NCBI RefSeq assembly: GCF_000293865.2
Contig: NZ_ALKN02000012.1
Coordinates: 1 to 64,000 of the forward strand
Origin: Limnohabitans sp. Rim28
GTDB lineage: Bacteria; Pseudomonadota; Gammaproteobacteria; Burkholderiales; Burkholderiaceae_C
DNA length: 64,000 nt
Direction of reading: 5' to 3'
This document shows, in pieces, positions 10,050-19,669 of the stretch (position 1 is the first letter of the stretch; every line of letters begins with the position of its first letter). The notes under the pieces are model-generated. The model saw nothing but the letters and a program-made list of their open reading frames with translations, was not told the DNA's origin and made no database searches. Both the position numbers and the translations under genes were made by a program.

Positions 10050-10075
10050 GATACAAATTTTATGAAATTTGTATC
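10050..10075. promoter_or_regulatory. Perfect inverted repeat upstream of the secretion operon
   Basis: GATACAAATTT, a 4-base TATG spacer and AAATTTGTATC form a perfect dyad with 11-bp arms. It lies 119 bp upstream of the regulator ATG at 9931, inside the AT-rich leader. No T-run that would mark a terminator follows on the minus strand. It is best read as an operator, possibly for the adjacent regulator; a processed RNA hairpin is the alternative. Confidence 0.55.
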
Positions 10076-10416
10076 TTTAAACATTGAAATTCCACAAAAT
10101 GGAAAGGGGATCGTTTCAGAACAATCCAAGGCGCTTGAGAACAACAAGGGCTGCAGACTGCGCTGCGCAAGGAGGTTGCTTGGCCTGAGTCAGAACAAAG
10201 GGATCATCCCGATTGGGCCCGATGGGCCAAGGGCCAGTGGCCGAATCGGCAAGTCAGCGCCAAAGGCCTTCGTGGAACGATCAGGCCATCACAGCGTTTG
10301 ACATCCTCGATGGGGATGGCGACCCCGTCATTGTTGAGGGCCTTGGCTTGAAAATTGACCCTCGGCTTGCAAGGTCTGGCGTATGTCCCGCCGGAGACGG
10401 CCCTGTAGGCCGTTGA

Positions 10417-10440
10417 AAACCAGGCCTGCAAGCCTGGTTT
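10417..10440 (-). terminator. Hairpin downstream of rnr, probable terminator
   Basis: AAACCAGGC and GCCTGGTTT form 9-bp arms with a 6-base loop about 50 bp after the rnr stop. On the minus strand the stem ends in TTT followed by CAACGG, so the U-tract is short. It is a weak intrinsic terminator at best. Confidence 0.45.
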
Positions 10441-10487
10441 GTGAACACGTCATGGCGCCCAACGCTTGGCGCGGTGGCTTGTCCGCT

Positions 10488-12764
10488 TCAACGTTGGGGC
10501 TTGTTGTTGCGGCCACCTTTCTTTTTGGCCGCCGCCTTCTTGACCGAGGCCTTGAGGGCCTGGATGGGGGACCGGTTGCGCTCGGCATGGGCCAGACGGC
10601 GATCCTTGACAAGCCTTTGCTTGTCGCGCCGCCCATCAGCCGGTGGGGAGACGCCTTTGTCACGCATGGCCCGTTGCACCAACTCGTCGCCGGCGTGCAC
10701 CAACCTGAAATCAATCTTGCGACCATCCAGGTCGACACGGCTGACCTGGACCTGCACGCGGCTGCCAATGGCATAGCGGATGCCGGTGCGCTCACCGCGC
10801 AACTCTTGACGCAACTCGTCAAAGCGGTAGTACTCGCCCCCCAATTCGGTGATGTGCACCAAGCCTTCAACATACAGGTTGTCGAGTGTCACGAAGATCC
10901 CGAAGCTGGTGGCTGCTGACACCACACCGCCGTACTCTTCGCCCAGATGCTCACGCATGTACTTGCACTTGAGCCAGGCTTCCACGTCACGGCTGGCCTC
11001 ATCGGCGCGGCGCTCATTGGCGCTGCAATGCAAGCCCGCAGCCTCCCAGGCGCGTTGATCGGCTGCTGACATGCGTACCCGCGGTGCAGACGACTCGGGC
11101 GCATCGCCCTTGGCCGCACGGCCTTTTTCGAGACGCTTGGTCAACTTGGCGTGCGCCTCGCCGGGCACAGGCAAGCTGGGCAAGGTGTATTTGCGGTCCA
11201 GCAAAATGGCTTTGATGACCCGGTGCACCAACAAATCCGGATACCGCCGGATCGGGCTGGTGAAGTGGGTGTAAGCCTCGTAGGCCAAACCAAAGTGCCC
11301 GCTGTTGACCGGGGTGTAAATGGCTTGCTGCATGGAACGCAGCAGCATGGTGTGGATCTGCTGCGCGTCCGGGCGGTCTTTGGTCGCTTGGGCGATTTTC
11401 TGGAACTCGCTGGTGTGCGGATCGTCGCTGATGCTCATGCCCAACCCCAAGGCCTTGAGGTAGTTGCGCAGGATGTCTTTCTTCTCGGCCGTGGGGCCTT
11501 CGTGCACCCGGAACAAGCCGGGGTGCTTGCCTTGCTGAATGAAGTCGGCGCTGCAGACGTTGGCGGCCAGCATGGCTTCTTCGATCAGGCGGTGCGCTTC
11601 GTTGCGCACGCGCGGCACGATCCTTTCAATGCGACCGCTTTCGTCGCAGACGATTTGCGTCTCGGTGGTTTCAAAGTCCACCGCGCCCCGCACGGCACGC
11701 GAAGCCAGCAAAGCCTTGTACACATCCTGCAGGTTCATCAAATCGGTCACACGCGCTTTGCGCTTGAGCGCCTCAGGTCCGCGGGTGTTGGCCAAAATCG
11801 CGGCCACTTCGGTGTAAGTGAAACGTGCATGGCTGTGCATCACCGCCGGGTAAAACTGGTACGCATGAACGTCGCCCTTGGCATTCACCAGCATGTCGCA
11901 CACCATGCACAAACGGTCGACGTCGGGGTTGAGCGAACACAGGCCGTTTGACAGTTTTTCAGGCAGCATCGGAATCACGCGGCGCGGAAAATACACGCTG
12001 GTGGCCCTGTCGTAGGCATCAATGTCAATGTCGCTGCCGGTCTGTACATAGTGGCTCACATCGGCAATGGCCACCAGCAAACGCCAACCTTTGCCACGGC
12101 CCACTTTGGCGGGTTCGCAGTACACCGCATCGTCAAAATCTCGGGCGTCTTCGCCGTCGATCGTGACCAAGGGGACATCGCGCAGATCCACACGGTCCTT
12201 GCGGTCTTTGGCCAGCACCTTGTCGGGCAATCCCTTGGCTTGCTCCAAGCAACCGGCTGAAAATTCGTGGGGCACGCTGTACTTGCGCACGGCGATTTCA
12301 ATCTCCATGCCCGGGTCGTCAATCTCCCCCAGGACCTCTTTCACGCGGCCCACGGGTTGGCCAAACAAGGCGGGCGGTTCCGTCAACTCGACCACCACCA
12401 CTTGGCCGGGTTTGGCTGTGCCAGTGGCCCCTTTGGGGATCATCACGTCTTGGCCATAACGCTTGTCTTCAGGCGCGACCAACCACAACCCCCCTTCGTG
12501 CAACAAACGACCAATGATCGGCTGCTCGGGGCGTTCCACGATCTCGACGATTCGCCCCTCAGGTCTGCCTTTGCGGTCCTGGCGCACGATGCGAACCTTC
12601 ACGCGGTCCTTGTGCAACACGGCACGCATTTCATTGGGCGAGAGGTAAATGTCGGACTCTCCGCTGTCACGGATCAAGAACCCATGACCGTCACGATGAC
12701 CTTGGACACTGCCTTCAATTTCTTCCAGCAAGCCGCTGGGGGGCGCTACGTTTTTGATATACAA
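10488..12764 (-). CDS. rnr: Ribonuclease R (3'-5' exoribonuclease)
   Basis: The 758-residue product has an N-terminal cold-shock OB region (GSVQGHRDGHGFLIRD), a second OB region, the RNB catalytic domain with the acidic cluster in IDGEDARDFDDAVYC, an S1 domain near 610-690 and a Lys/Arg-rich tail. It degrades structured RNA and helps tmRNA-linked quality control. The best start is the TTG at 12764, preceded by an AGGA 11 bases upstream; no in-frame ATG precedes the conserved OB domain. The usual N-terminal helix-turn-helix of E. coli RNase R is missing. The start lies only 18 bp from tRNA-Leu on the opposite strand, so the two promoters must overlap the genes themselves. Confidence 0.95.
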   Translation of the reverse strand: MYIKNVAPPSGLLEEIEGSVQGHRDGHGFLIRDSGESDIYLSPNEMRAVLHKDRVKVRIVRQDRKGRPEGRIVEIVERPEQPIIGRLLHEGGLWLVAPEDKRYGQDVMIPKGATGTAKPGQVVVVELTEPPALFGQPVGRVKEVLGEIDDPGMEIEIAVRKYSVPHEFSAGCLEQAKGLPDKVLAKDRKDRVDLRDVPLVTIDGEDARDFDDAVYCEPAKVGRGKGWRLLVAIADVSHYVQTGSDIDIDAYDRATSVYFPRRVIPMLPEKLSNGLCSLNPDVDRLCMVCDMLVNAKGDVHAYQFYPAVMHSHARFTYTEVAAILANTRGPEALKRKARVTDLMNLQDVYKALLASRAVRGAVDFETTETQIVCDESGRIERIVPRVRNEAHRLIEEAMLAANVCSADFIQQGKHPGLFRVHEGPTAEKKDILRNYLKALGLGMSISDDPHTSEFQKIAQATKDRPDAQQIHTMLLRSMQQAIYTPVNSGHFGLAYEAYTHFTSPIRRYPDLLVHRVIKAILLDRKYTLPSLPVPGEAHAKLTKRLEKGRAAKGDAPESSAPRVRMSAADQRAWEAAGLHCSANERRADEASRDVEAWLKCKYMREHLGEEYGGVVSAATSFGIFVTLDNLYVEGLVHITELGGEYYRFDELRQELRGERTGIRYAIGSRVQVQVSRVDLDGRKIDFRLVHAGDELVQRAMRDKGVSPPADGRRDKQRLVKDRRLAHAERNRSPIQALKASVKKAAAKKKGGRNNKPQR

Positions 12765-12765
12765 T
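12755..12765 (+). promoter_or_regulatory. Candidate -10 region of tRNA-Leu, overlapping the rnr start
   Basis: TGATATACAAT contains a good TATACAAT -10-like element that ends 17 bp before the mature tRNA. No clear -35 is found 16-18 bp upstream. The element covers the proposed TTG start of rnr on the other strand. Confidence 0.4.
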
Positions 12766-12782
12766 CCTTTGATTCCTGAGGC

Positions 12783-12867
<85 letters not shown>

Positions 12868-12900
12868 ATCTTATCGAACGCGATGAGTTAAAAATGCATC

Positions 12901-12931
12901 AAGCCGTTGAATCACCTTCAACGGCTTTTTT
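12901..12931 (+). terminator. Rho-independent terminator of tRNA-Leu
   Basis: AAGCCGTTGAA and TTCAACGGCTT form perfect 11-bp arms around TCACC, with a run of six T ending at 12931. It starts 33 bp after the tRNA and faces the convergent end of rimO, for which it may also act. Confidence 0.92.
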
Positions 12932-12941
12932 GTTGCCCAAA

Positions 12942-14342
12942 TCACAACGGCACCCCCACCAAATCGTGGCCTTCCACACGCACAATTCGCGCACGGGTGA
13001 ACTCACCCACTTTCAGTGTTTTGCTGATTTTTTCCGGGGGCAACAAGCGCACCACGCCATCGATCTCAGGTGCATCGCCAAAACTGCGACCCACGCCGCC
13101 GCGACGGCCCATGGCGGGCGCACTGTCCACAAGCACCTGCATGGTGGCACCCACACGCTGGTGCAAGCGGGCAATCGACACCTCTTCGGCCACCGCCATA
13201 AAACGAGCTCGGCGCTCTTCGCGCAAGGCTTCTGGCAGCATGCCAGGCAATTCGTTGGCCGTTGCACCCTTGACTGGGCTGTAAGCAAAACACCCTGCCC
13301 GGTCAATCTGCGCTTCCCGCAAAAAGCCCAACAAATGCTCGAACTCCTCTTCAGTCTCACCCGGAAAACCGGCGATGAATGTGCTGCGGATCACCAACTC
13401 TGGGCACAGTTCACGCCAACGTTGAATGCGCTCTAAATTTTTCTCCCCGCTGGCTGGACGCTTCATGCGCCTGAGCACATCGGGGTGGCTGTGCTGAAAA
13501 GGCACATCCAAATAAGGCAAGACCAGGCCCTGTGCCATCAAGGGAATGATGTCGTCCACGCTCGGATAGGGGTAGACATAGTGCAAGCGCACCCAGGCAC
13601 CGTGCTCGCGGGCCATCTCACCCAGCGACTGGACCAATTCGAGCATGCGGGTCTTGACCGGCTTGCCATCCCAAAAACCCGTGCGGTATTTCACATCCAC
13701 GCCAAAGGCGGAAGTGTCTTGACTGATCACCAGCAACTCTTTGACACCGCCTTCAAACAGTGCCTTGGCTTCTTTGAGTACATCGCCAATCGGGCGCGAA
13801 ACCAGGTCGCCGCGCATGGACGGGATGATGCAAAAGGTGCAACGGTGGTTACAGCCCTCGCTGATCTTCAAGTAAGCATAGTGGCGTGGCGTGAGCTTGA
13901 GGCCCGCCTCACCAAAACCACCGGGCACCAAATCCAGGAACGGATCGTGCGGCTTGGGCAAATGGGTGTGTACCGCATCCATCACCTCTTGGGTGGCATG
14001 CGGTCCGGTCACGGCCAGCACGCTGGGGTGCATCTCTCGCACCATGTTGCCACCGCCCTCGCCTGTTTTGGCACCCAGACAACCGGTCACGATCACTTTG
14101 CCGTTCTCGCTCAAGGCTTCCGCGATGGTGTCCAGGCTCTCCTGAATGGCTTCGTCGATGAAGCCACACGTATTCACAATGACCAGGTCAGCGCCTTCAA
14201 AAGTTTTGGAAGTCTGGTAACCCTCGGCACTCAATTGCGTCAGGATCAGTTCGGAATCGGTCAAGGCTTTGGGGCAACCCAAACTGACGAAACCCACTTT
14301 GGGGGCGGGCAGGTTGACTGAGGTGGGGGCTGTTGGGGTCAT
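12942..14342 (-). CDS. rimO: Ribosomal protein S12 methylthiotransferase RimO
   Basis: The enzyme is a radical-SAM methylthiotransferase that modifies an aspartate of ribosomal protein S12. The N-terminal UPF0004 domain holds [16 protein letters not shown] and its cluster cysteines (SLGC, NTCG, TGCL). The radical-SAM CxxxCxxC motif is CNHRCTFC (about residue 165), and a TRAM domain ends the protein. The frame extends upstream to 14402, but the ATG at 14342 gives the start expected for the family (466 residues); the ATG at 14351, after GGGG, is the alternative. It ends convergently with tRNA-Leu. Confidence 0.95.
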   Translation of the reverse strand: MTPTAPTSVNLPAPKVGFVSLGCPKALTDSELILTQLSAEGYQTSKTFEGADLVIVNTCGFIDEAIQESLDTIAEALSENGKVIVTGCLGAKTGEGGGNMVREMHPSVLAVTGPHATQEVMDAVHTHLPKPHDPFLDLVPGGFGEAGLKLTPRHYAYLKISEGCNHRCTFCIIPSMRGDLVSRPIGDVLKEAKALFEGGVKELLVISQDTSAFGVDVKYRTGFWDGKPVKTRMLELVQSLGEMAREHGAWVRLHYVYPYPSVDDIIPLMAQGLVLPYLDVPFQHSHPDVLRRMKRPASGEKNLERIQRWRELCPELVIRSTFIAGFPGETEEEFEHLLGFLREAQIDRAGCFAYSPVKGATANELPGMLPEALREERRARFMAVAEEVSIARLHQRVGATMQVLVDSAPAMGRRGGVGRSFGDAPEIDGVVRLLPPEKISKTLKVGEFTRARIVRVEGHDLVGVPL

Positions 14343-14408
14343 TTCACGCATCCCCGCATTGTCCCCGCAAAAACGACCGCTTCGTGACAAAAGGTCATGC
14401 AAAGCCCG

Positions 14409-15005
14409 TCAGGTCCGCAAACCCATGACGCCGAGTAATTGCTCCGTGTTCTTTTGGATCTGTTTTTGCATCTGCTCTTGCATTTGGGTCATGCCGTTTT
14501 GAGACGGGTTGGCCAAGCCAGAAAACATGTTTTGCATCATTGGCGTTTGCCATTGCATGAACTGCGCCCAGACCTCTGGGCTCAAAACGGGGCTGGACTC
14601 GCCCAACTTGTTTTGCCAATCCATGAAGGATTGCACATGGTTTTCCAAATAAGAACCCATGTGCCCTTGCATGGCATGGCCATAAAAGCGGATGATGTTC
14701 GACAAAACGGCCTCACTGAACATCGGTGCGCCAGCAGACTCTTCTTCCAAGATGATTTGCAAAAAAATGGACCGGGTCAGATCTTCCCCAGTTTTGGCGT
14801 CGACGACCTGCACCGGCAAAGCCGTCATCACCATTTTTTTGATCTCGGCCAAAGTCACATAGCTGGAAGACTGCGTGTCGTACAACCGGCGGTTGGGGTA
14901 TTTCTTGATGGTGCGAACATCCCCAACGGCTGCCGATTTGTCCGCACTGTTCGCATTGAGCGGTGGCTGCGGAGGGGTCGATTTGACTTTGGGCTTGACC
15001 GGCAA
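14409..15005 (-). CDS. phaR: Polyhydroxyalkanoate synthesis repressor PhaR
   Basis: The protein has the PhaR DNA-binding and accumulation-regulator domain near its start (VRTIKKYPNRRLYDT) followed by PHB_acc repeats and a Gln/Met-rich helical tail. PhaR represses phasin genes and is titrated off DNA by nascent polyhydroxyalkanoate granules. I choose the TTG at 15005 because AGGAG lies six bases upstream; the longer frame to 15146 has no such signal. The product is then 198 residues, close to the family norm. Together with scoAB at 48970-50320 it suggests that polyhydroxybutyrate is made and used. Confidence 0.92.
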   Translation of the reverse strand: MPVKPKVKSTPPQPPLNANSADKSAAVGDVRTIKKYPNRRLYDTQSSSYVTLAEIKKMVMTALPVQVVDAKTGEDLTRSIFLQIILEEESAGAPMFSEAVLSNIIRFYGHAMQGHMGSYLENHVQSFMDWQNKLGESSPVLSPEVWAQFMQWQTPMMQNMFSGLANPSQNGMTQMQEQMQKQIQKNTEQLLGVMGLRT

Positions 15006-15199
15006 TGAAAACTCCTGATGGCATGCGGCCAATGAAAATCTGCTGCAATGCACCATTTTAGGCACACGGTTTGTGCCTTGTCGCCTTGGTAAACCCTGAG
15101 CACAAGGCGCTGCAACGGAAGGCCGGATGCACTCACGGGACTGCATTTTTGTTGCGTTGCCACCCGATTCACACGCTTTACCTGCGAAAATACACAGCT

Positions 15200-15835
15200 A
15201 TGTTCACCGGAATCATCACCGGCGTGGGGCGAATCGTCGCCACCCACGACCTGGGTCGCTCTTTACACCACGGCAAGCGCCTCACCATCGAGGCCCCCGC
15301 CGGGTACCTTGACGATGTCGGCCTGGGCGACAGCATCGCCCTGAACGGCGCTTGCATGACTGTCACCACCTTCAACCCCGAAAGTCGTCAGTTCACCATC
15401 GACATCTCGGCCGAATCGCTGGACAAAACCAGTGGCCTTGACCAAGAAGGCACCGTCAACCTCGAAAAAGCGCTGCGTGCGCACGACCGACTCGGCGGAC
15501 ACATCGTGTCCGGCCATGTGGACGGCGTAGGCCATGTCAGCCATTTTGAGCAAATCGGCGAAAGCTGGGAACTGCGCGTCATGGCCCCGCACGCCTTGGC
15601 CAAATACCTCGCCTACAAAGGCTCGATCACGGTCAACGGTGTGAGCCTGACGGTCAATCGGGTGGCCGATCTGGCCGATGGCTGTGAGATCAGCATCAAC
15701 CTGATTCCGCACACCGTCGACAACACGGCTTTGGGCAGCCTGCAATCAGGCAGCCGCGTCAACCTCGAAATCGACACCGTGGCCCGCTACGTGGAGCGCA
15801 TGCTCAGCGCTGGCTTGTTGCCCCAAGCTTCTTAA
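15200..15835 (+). CDS. ribE: Riboflavin synthase, alpha subunit
   Basis: The 211-residue protein consists of two lumazine-binding repeats. The first starts [12 protein letters not shown] and contains NGACMTV; the second starts near [11 protein letters not shown] and contains NGVSLTVN. It dismutates two 6,7-dimethyl-8-ribityllumazines into riboflavin, the last step of the pathway. The ATG at 15200 matches the conserved MFTGI start; an upstream extension of the frame is not conserved. It is followed 13 bp later by ribBA and then ribH and nusB, one operon. No FMN riboswitch-like sequence is visible in 15006-15199. Confidence 0.96.
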   Translation: MFTGIITGVGRIVATHDLGRSLHHGKRLTIEAPAGYLDDVGLGDSIALNGACMTVTTFNPESRQFTIDISAESLDKTSGLDQEGTVNLEKALRAHDRLGGHIVSGHVDGVGHVSHFEQIGESWELRVMAPHALAKYLAYKGSITVNGVSLTVNRVADLADGCEISINLIPHTVDNTALGSLQSGSRVNLEIDTVARYVERMLSAGLLPQAS

Positions 15836-15848
15836 TTTAGGACCTCCC

Positions 15849-16976
15849 ATGAACGCCCCCGCGCAACCGACACCCGTGGCCATCTCGCCCGTAGAAGAGA
15901 TCGTGGCCGAGATGAAAGCCGGTCGCATCGTGATCCTGGTCGATGAAGAAGACCGTGAAAACGAAGGCGACTTGGTGCTGGCTTCTGACCACGTCACCCC
16001 TGAAGCCATCAACTTCATGGCCCGATTTGGACGGGGCTTGATTTGCCTCACGCTGACCCGGGAGCGCTGCGAATTTTTGAAGTTGCCGCCCATGGCCACC
16101 CGCAATGGCACTTTTTACAGCACGGCCTTCACCGTCTCGATTGAAGCGGCCGAAGGCGTGACGACCGGTATCTCAGCCGCTGACCGAGCCAAGACGGTAC
16201 AGGTGGCCGTGGCCAAGGCCAGCCAGCCCACCGACTTGGTGCAGCCGGGTCACATCTTTCCCCTGCAAGCGGTGGACGGCGGCGTGCTGATGCGCGCTGG
16301 CCATACCGAAGCCGGTTGCGATTTGGCCGCGATGGCCGGTTGCTCACCATCCTCCGTGATCTGCGAAATCATGAATGACGATGGCACCATGGCCCGCCTG
16401 CCCGATCTGCAAATTTTTGCGGCCGAGCACGGCCTCAAGATCGGCACCATCGCCGACTTGATCGAGCACCGCAGCCGCAACGAGTCACTGGTTGAACGCA
16501 TTGGCAGCCGTCCCCTGCAAACCGCACACGGCGAATTCACCGCGCACGCATTTCGCGACCAAACCAACCAATCGGTTCACTTGGCCTTGGTCAAAGGCGC
16601 ATGGACGCCAGAGTCCGAAGTGGCGGTGCGCGTCCACGAGCCCCTGTCCGTGCTTGACGCCCTGGAGGTCAACCGCGCCATGCACTCTTGGGGCTTGGAC
16701 GCCAGCCTGGGCTACATCAACGCCCAGGGCTTCGGCGTGGCCGTGCTGCTCAATTGCGGCGAGTCGGCGGAACAATTGCTGGCACAGTTTGAGGGACGCG
16801 CCCGCTCGGCCCAGGCGCCCGAACGCGGCAAAATGGATTTGCGCACCTATGGCGTGGGTGCACAAATCCTGCGCGAATGCGGCGTTCACAAAATGCGCCT
16901 CATGGGCAACCCGCGCCGCATGCCCAGCATGACCGGCTACGGCCTTGAAATCACCGCTTACATCCCCAAGGAATAA
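15849..16976 (+). CDS. ribBA: 3,4-dihydroxy-2-butanone-4-phosphate synthase with degenerate GTP cyclohydrolase II domain
   Basis: Residues 1-205 are a complete RibB domain: [10 protein letters not shown] is the metal and substrate loop, and HTEAGCDLA is also present. Residues 206-375 align in outline with RibA ([11 protein letters not shown] and [13 protein letters not shown] are kept), but the zinc-binding ECLTGD...RCDCG segment is absent. At that place the sequence reads [13 protein letters not shown]. The second domain should therefore lack cyclohydrolase activity, as known for RibBX-type proteins, and a separate ribA is expected elsewhere. The ribH start follows 2 bp after the stop. Public annotation may call it bifunctional. 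Confidence 0.92.
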   Translation: MNAPAQPTPVAISPVEEIVAEMKAGRIVILVDEEDRENEGDLVLASDHVTPEAINFMARFGRGLICLTLTRERCEFLKLPPMATRNGTFYSTAFTVSIEAAEGVTTGISAADRAKTVQVAVAKASQPTDLVQPGHIFPLQAVDGGVLMRAGHTEAGCDLAAMAGCSPSSVICEIMNDDGTMARLPDLQIFAAEHGLKIGTIADLIEHRSRNESLVERIGSRPLQTAHGEFTAHAFRDQTNQSVHLALVKGAWTPESEVAVRVHEPLSVLDALEVNRAMHSWGLDASLGYINAQGFGVAVLLNCGESAEQLLAQFEGRARSAQAPERGKMDLRTYGVGAQILRECGVHKMRLMGNPRRMPSMTGYGLEITAYIPKE

Positions 16977-16978
16977 AC

Positions 16979-17485
16979 ATGCAAGACGCCAACAAAGGCC
17001 TGGCCGAAGAACTCGACGGCCAATTTCTGCACATCGGCATCGTGCAAGCCCGCTTCAACGAAGACATCACCAACGCCTTGGCCAAAGCCTGCATCGAAGA
17101 ACTCGAAGCTTTAGGCGTGACCAGCATCGACCACGTCATGGTGCCCGGCGCCTTGGAAGTGCCCGTGGCCCTGCAAGGCATGGCCGAGCGCGCCGAGTAC
17201 GACGCCCTCATCGCTTTAGGCTGCATCATCCGTGGCGAGACCTACCACTTCGAGTTGGTGGCCAACGAATCGGGCGCAGGCGTGAGCCGGGTGTCGCTGG
17301 ACTACAACCTGCCGATTGCCAACGCCATCTTGACCACTGAAAATCTGGAACAAGCCATCGCCCGCCAAACCGAGAAAGGCCGTGACGCAGCCCGCGTAGC
17401 GGTCGAAATGGCCTGCATCATGGACGACCTGTCGGCCGACATGGCCGAGTTGGCCGATGACCTTGACGAAGAAGACAAAGCCTGA
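16979..17485 (+). CDS. ribH: 6,7-dimethyl-8-ribityllumazine synthase
   Basis: The 168-residue product contains the family motifs [10 protein letters not shown] (about 21), [14 protein letters not shown] (about 58) and the phosphate-site region [18 protein letters not shown]. It condenses the RibB product with 5-amino-6-ribitylamino-uracil to give the substrate of RibE. The acidic C-terminal tail (DDLDEEDKA) is longer than in many homologues. Its stop overlaps the nusB start by one base (TGATG), which couples riboflavin synthesis to nusB, a common proteobacterial order. Confidence 0.96.
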   Translation: MQDANKGLAEELDGQFLHIGIVQARFNEDITNALAKACIEELEALGVTSIDHVMVPGALEVPVALQGMAERAEYDALIALGCIIRGETYHFELVANESGAGVSRVSLDYNLPIANAILTTENLEQAIARQTEKGRDAARVAVEMACIMDDLSADMAELADDLDEEDKA

Positions 17486-18006
17486 TGACCGACCCGCAAA
17501 ACACCACGGACGAAGCAGGCGTTGCCCCAAAGGCTGTCTCAGGCACTCGCAAATCGTCCGCCAAATCGGCCCGCAGCCGCGCGCGTGAGTTTGCCCTGCA
17601 AGCCTTGTACCAGCACATCGTGGGCCGCAACGAAGCAGCCGACATCGATGTGTTCACACGCGATTTGTCGGGCTTCAACAAAGCCGACTCGACCCATTAC
17701 GACACCCTGCTTTACGGCTGCACCGAGCATGCCGCCGCCTTGGACGCTTTGATTTCACCCAAGCTCGATCGCAGCTTTGCCGAGATCTCCCCCATCGAGC
17801 GGGCCATCATGTGGATTGGCGTCTATGAGATGAAACACTGCCTGGATGTGCCATGGCGCGTGGTGCTCAACGAGTGCATTGAACTGGCCAAAGACTTTGG
17901 CGGCACCGATGGTCACAAATACGTCAACGCGGTTTTGAACGGTCTGGCCCCAGAGCTGCGCAGCGCCGAAGTGCAAGCTGACCGCCAGTCTGGACGCGCC
18001 AAATAA
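17485..18006 (+). CDS. nusB: Transcription antitermination protein NusB
   Basis: The 173-residue protein has a short disordered start and an all-helical NusB domain: [14 protein letters not shown] opens it, and the C-terminal part carries the [25 protein letters not shown]-type segment typical of the family. With NusE it binds boxA in rRNA leaders and supports antitermination. The gene is translationally coupled to ribH through TGATG. The aminotransferase follows 20 bp later. Confidence 0.95.
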   Translation: MTDPQNTTDEAGVAPKAVSGTRKSSAKSARSRAREFALQALYQHIVGRNEAADIDVFTRDLSGFNKADSTHYDTLLYGCTEHAAALDALISPKLDRSFAEISPIERAIMWIGVYEMKHCLDVPWRVVLNECIELAKDFGGTDGHKYVNAVLNGLAPELRSAEVQADRQSGRAK

Positions 18007-18026
18007 ACCGCCACAACGACACAGCC

Positions 18027-19214
18027 ATGCGAATCTCCGAGCGCGCCGAACGGATAGAGCCCTTTTGGGTGATGGAAGTGGCCAAGGCCGCTTCGCAAAA
18101 AGCCCGCGAAGTTGCCCACACCGACCGACCTGTGGTGTTTTTGAACATCGGCGAGCCCGACTTCACTGCGCCACCTCGGGTACAAAGCGCTGCCCAGGCG
18201 GTCATCGCATCCGGCCAAACCCAATACACCCCTGCGCTCGGCCTGGACACTTTGCGACAGGCCATCAGCGCTTGGTACTTGCAGCGCTTTGGCGTGCAAG
18301 TGCCCGCCAGCCGCATCGTGGTCACCGCAGGCGCATCGGCCGCTTTACAACTGGCTTGCTTGGCATTGATCGACAAGGGCGATGAAATCATCATGCCTGA
18401 CCCGAGTTACCCCTGCAACCGCCACTTTGTGAGCGCCGCAGAAGGCACAGCCGTTTTGGTGCCCACCACGGCCGAGGAGCGCTTTCAGCTCAGCGCCGCC
18501 AAAGTGGCCGCGGCTTGGGGCCCGCAAACCCGTGGCGTCTTGCTGGCTTCGCCCTCCAACCCCACGGGCACGTCGATCGAGCCGGCCGAGTTGGCGCGCA
18601 TCGTGGATGTGGTGCGCGCTCACGGCGGCATCACCCTGATCGACGAGATTTATCTGGGCCTGAGCCACGACGATGCGTTTGGTCAAAGCGCCCTGGCCCT
18701 GGGCGACGACATCATCAGCATCAACAGCTTCAGCAAATACTTCAACATGACCGGTTGGCGTCTGGGCTGGCTGGTGGTGCCCGAGCAGCTCACCCCCGTG
18801 TTGGAGCGCTTGGCACAAAACCTTTTCATCTGTGCCAGCACTGTGGCTCAACAAGCAGCCCTGGCCTGCTTTGCGCCCGAGAGCCTGGCCGAATACGAGC
18901 ACCGCCGCGCCGAATTCAAGGCGCGGCGCGATTACTTCATTCCGGCTCTGAACGACTTGGGACTGACCGTGCCTGTGGCCCCCGATGGCGCGTTTTACGC
19001 CTGGGCCGACTGCAGCGCTGCCTGCCAAAAACTGGGCCTCAAAGACAGTTGGGCGTTTGCCTTTGCCGCACTTGAAAACGCCCATGTGGCCATCACGCCC
19101 GGACGCGACTTTGGCACCGACCAAACCGCCCGCTTTGTGCGCTTTTCAACGGCCAACTCGATGGCCGAGTTGCACACCGCCATGGCCCGCTTGAAAGCGT
19201 GGTTGCAGCCATGA
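18027..19214 (+). CDS. PLP-dependent aminotransferase, class I/II (aspartate aminotransferase-like)
   Basis: The 395-residue fold-type I aminotransferase has the PLP-phosphate and pocket motifs GEPDFTAPP (about 41), TAGASAALQLA, SPSNPTG with the conserved Asn, DEIYLGL with the Asp, and the Schiff-base lysine in SFSKYFNMTGWRLGW. The C-terminal arginine that binds the substrate carboxylate is probably in ARFVRFSTA. The amino donor cannot be told from sequence. It begins 20 bp after nusB, and its stop overlaps the ybgC start (ATGA), so it may belong to the transcript leading into tolQRA. Confidence 0.9.
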   Translation: MRISERAERIEPFWVMEVAKAASQKAREVAHTDRPVVFLNIGEPDFTAPPRVQSAAQAVIASGQTQYTPALGLDTLRQAISAWYLQRFGVQVPASRIVVTAGASAALQLACLALIDKGDEIIMPDPSYPCNRHFVSAAEGTAVLVPTTAEERFQLSAAKVAAAWGPQTRGVLLASPSNPTGTSIEPAELARIVDVVRAHGGITLIDEIYLGLSHDDAFGQSALALGDDIISINSFSKYFNMTGWRLGWLVVPEQLTPVLERLAQNLFICASTVAQQAALACFAPESLAEYEHRRAEFKARRDYFIPALNDLGLTVPVAPDGAFYAWADCSAACQKLGLKDSWAFAFAALENAHVAITPGRDFGTDQTARFVRFSTANSMAELHTAMARLKAWLQP

Positions 19215-19669
19215 ACAGCCTTGGCCCCATGACAGCGCCCAGCCTGAACCCGCGTGTTTTTCAGCATCCGATTCGCATTTACTGGGAAGACACCGACGCA
19301 GGCGGCATCGTGTTTTATGCCAACTACCTCAAGTTCTTTGAGCGTTCCCGCACCGAATGGTTGCGAGCCCTGGGTTTTGGTCAGCAGGTACTGCGCGACG
19401 CGTCGGGCGGCATGTTTGTTGTGTCGGAGACCACCGTCAAATACCACTCTCCCGCCAGACTGGACGACACCTTGATCGTCACTGCCGAATTGCAAACAGG
19501 CGGCAAAGCCAGCCTGACCATTGTCCAGCGTGCCTACCTGCGCACAGCGAACGAAAATCAAACCAGCGACCGACTCCTGGCTGAGGGCACCATTCGCCTC
19601 GGCTGGGTTAACAGCAACACCTTGAAACCCGGCCGCATTCCGGCCCCCGTTCTGGAAGCCCTGAAATGA
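19211..19669 (+). CDS. ybgC: Tol-Pal-associated acyl-CoA thioesterase YbgC
   Basis: The hot-dog fold protein carries the 4-hydroxybenzoyl-CoA thioesterase signature YWEDTDAGGIVFYANYLKFFERSRTEW (about 23-49, including the catalytic Asp). The ATG at 19211 forms an ATGA overlap with the aminotransferase stop and gives 152 residues; a GTG at 19199 is less likely. It is encoded just before tolQ, the order seen in most Proteobacteria, where YbgC acts on acyl thioesters linked to phospholipid synthesis at the Tol complex. Confidence 0.94.
   Translation: MNSLGPMTAPSLNPRVFQHPIRIYWEDTDAGGIVFYANYLKFFERSRTEWLRALGFGQQVLRDASGGMFVVSETTVKYHSPARLDDTLIVTAELQTGGKASLTIVQRAYLRTANENQTSDRLLAEGTIRLGWVNSNTLKPGRIPAPVLEALK

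Larger units (their letters stand above)
9932..10487. other. Non-coding gap upstream of secretion operon
   Basis: The first 150 bp (9932-10080) are strongly AT-rich and must hold the promoter of the secretion operon; the 11-bp-arm dyad at 10050-10075 lies in it. From about 10090 to 10410 the sequence is of normal composition and I recognise no gene. Frames of 89 codons (plus) and 75 codons (minus) exist but lack motifs and good ribosome sites. The hairpin after rnr closes the gap. Confidence 0.5.

Noticed and set aside
10032-10431. Two short frames in the gap upstream of the secretion operon
   Set aside because: They have no start signals or motifs. One crosses the perfect dyad, which is better explained as a control site.
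15006-15199. FMN riboswitch ahead of the riboflavin operon
   Set aside because: No part of the conserved RFN element is visible. Only a 6-bp-arm dyad (GGCACA/TGTGCC at 15061-15077) is present, which is too short to support a riboswitch.
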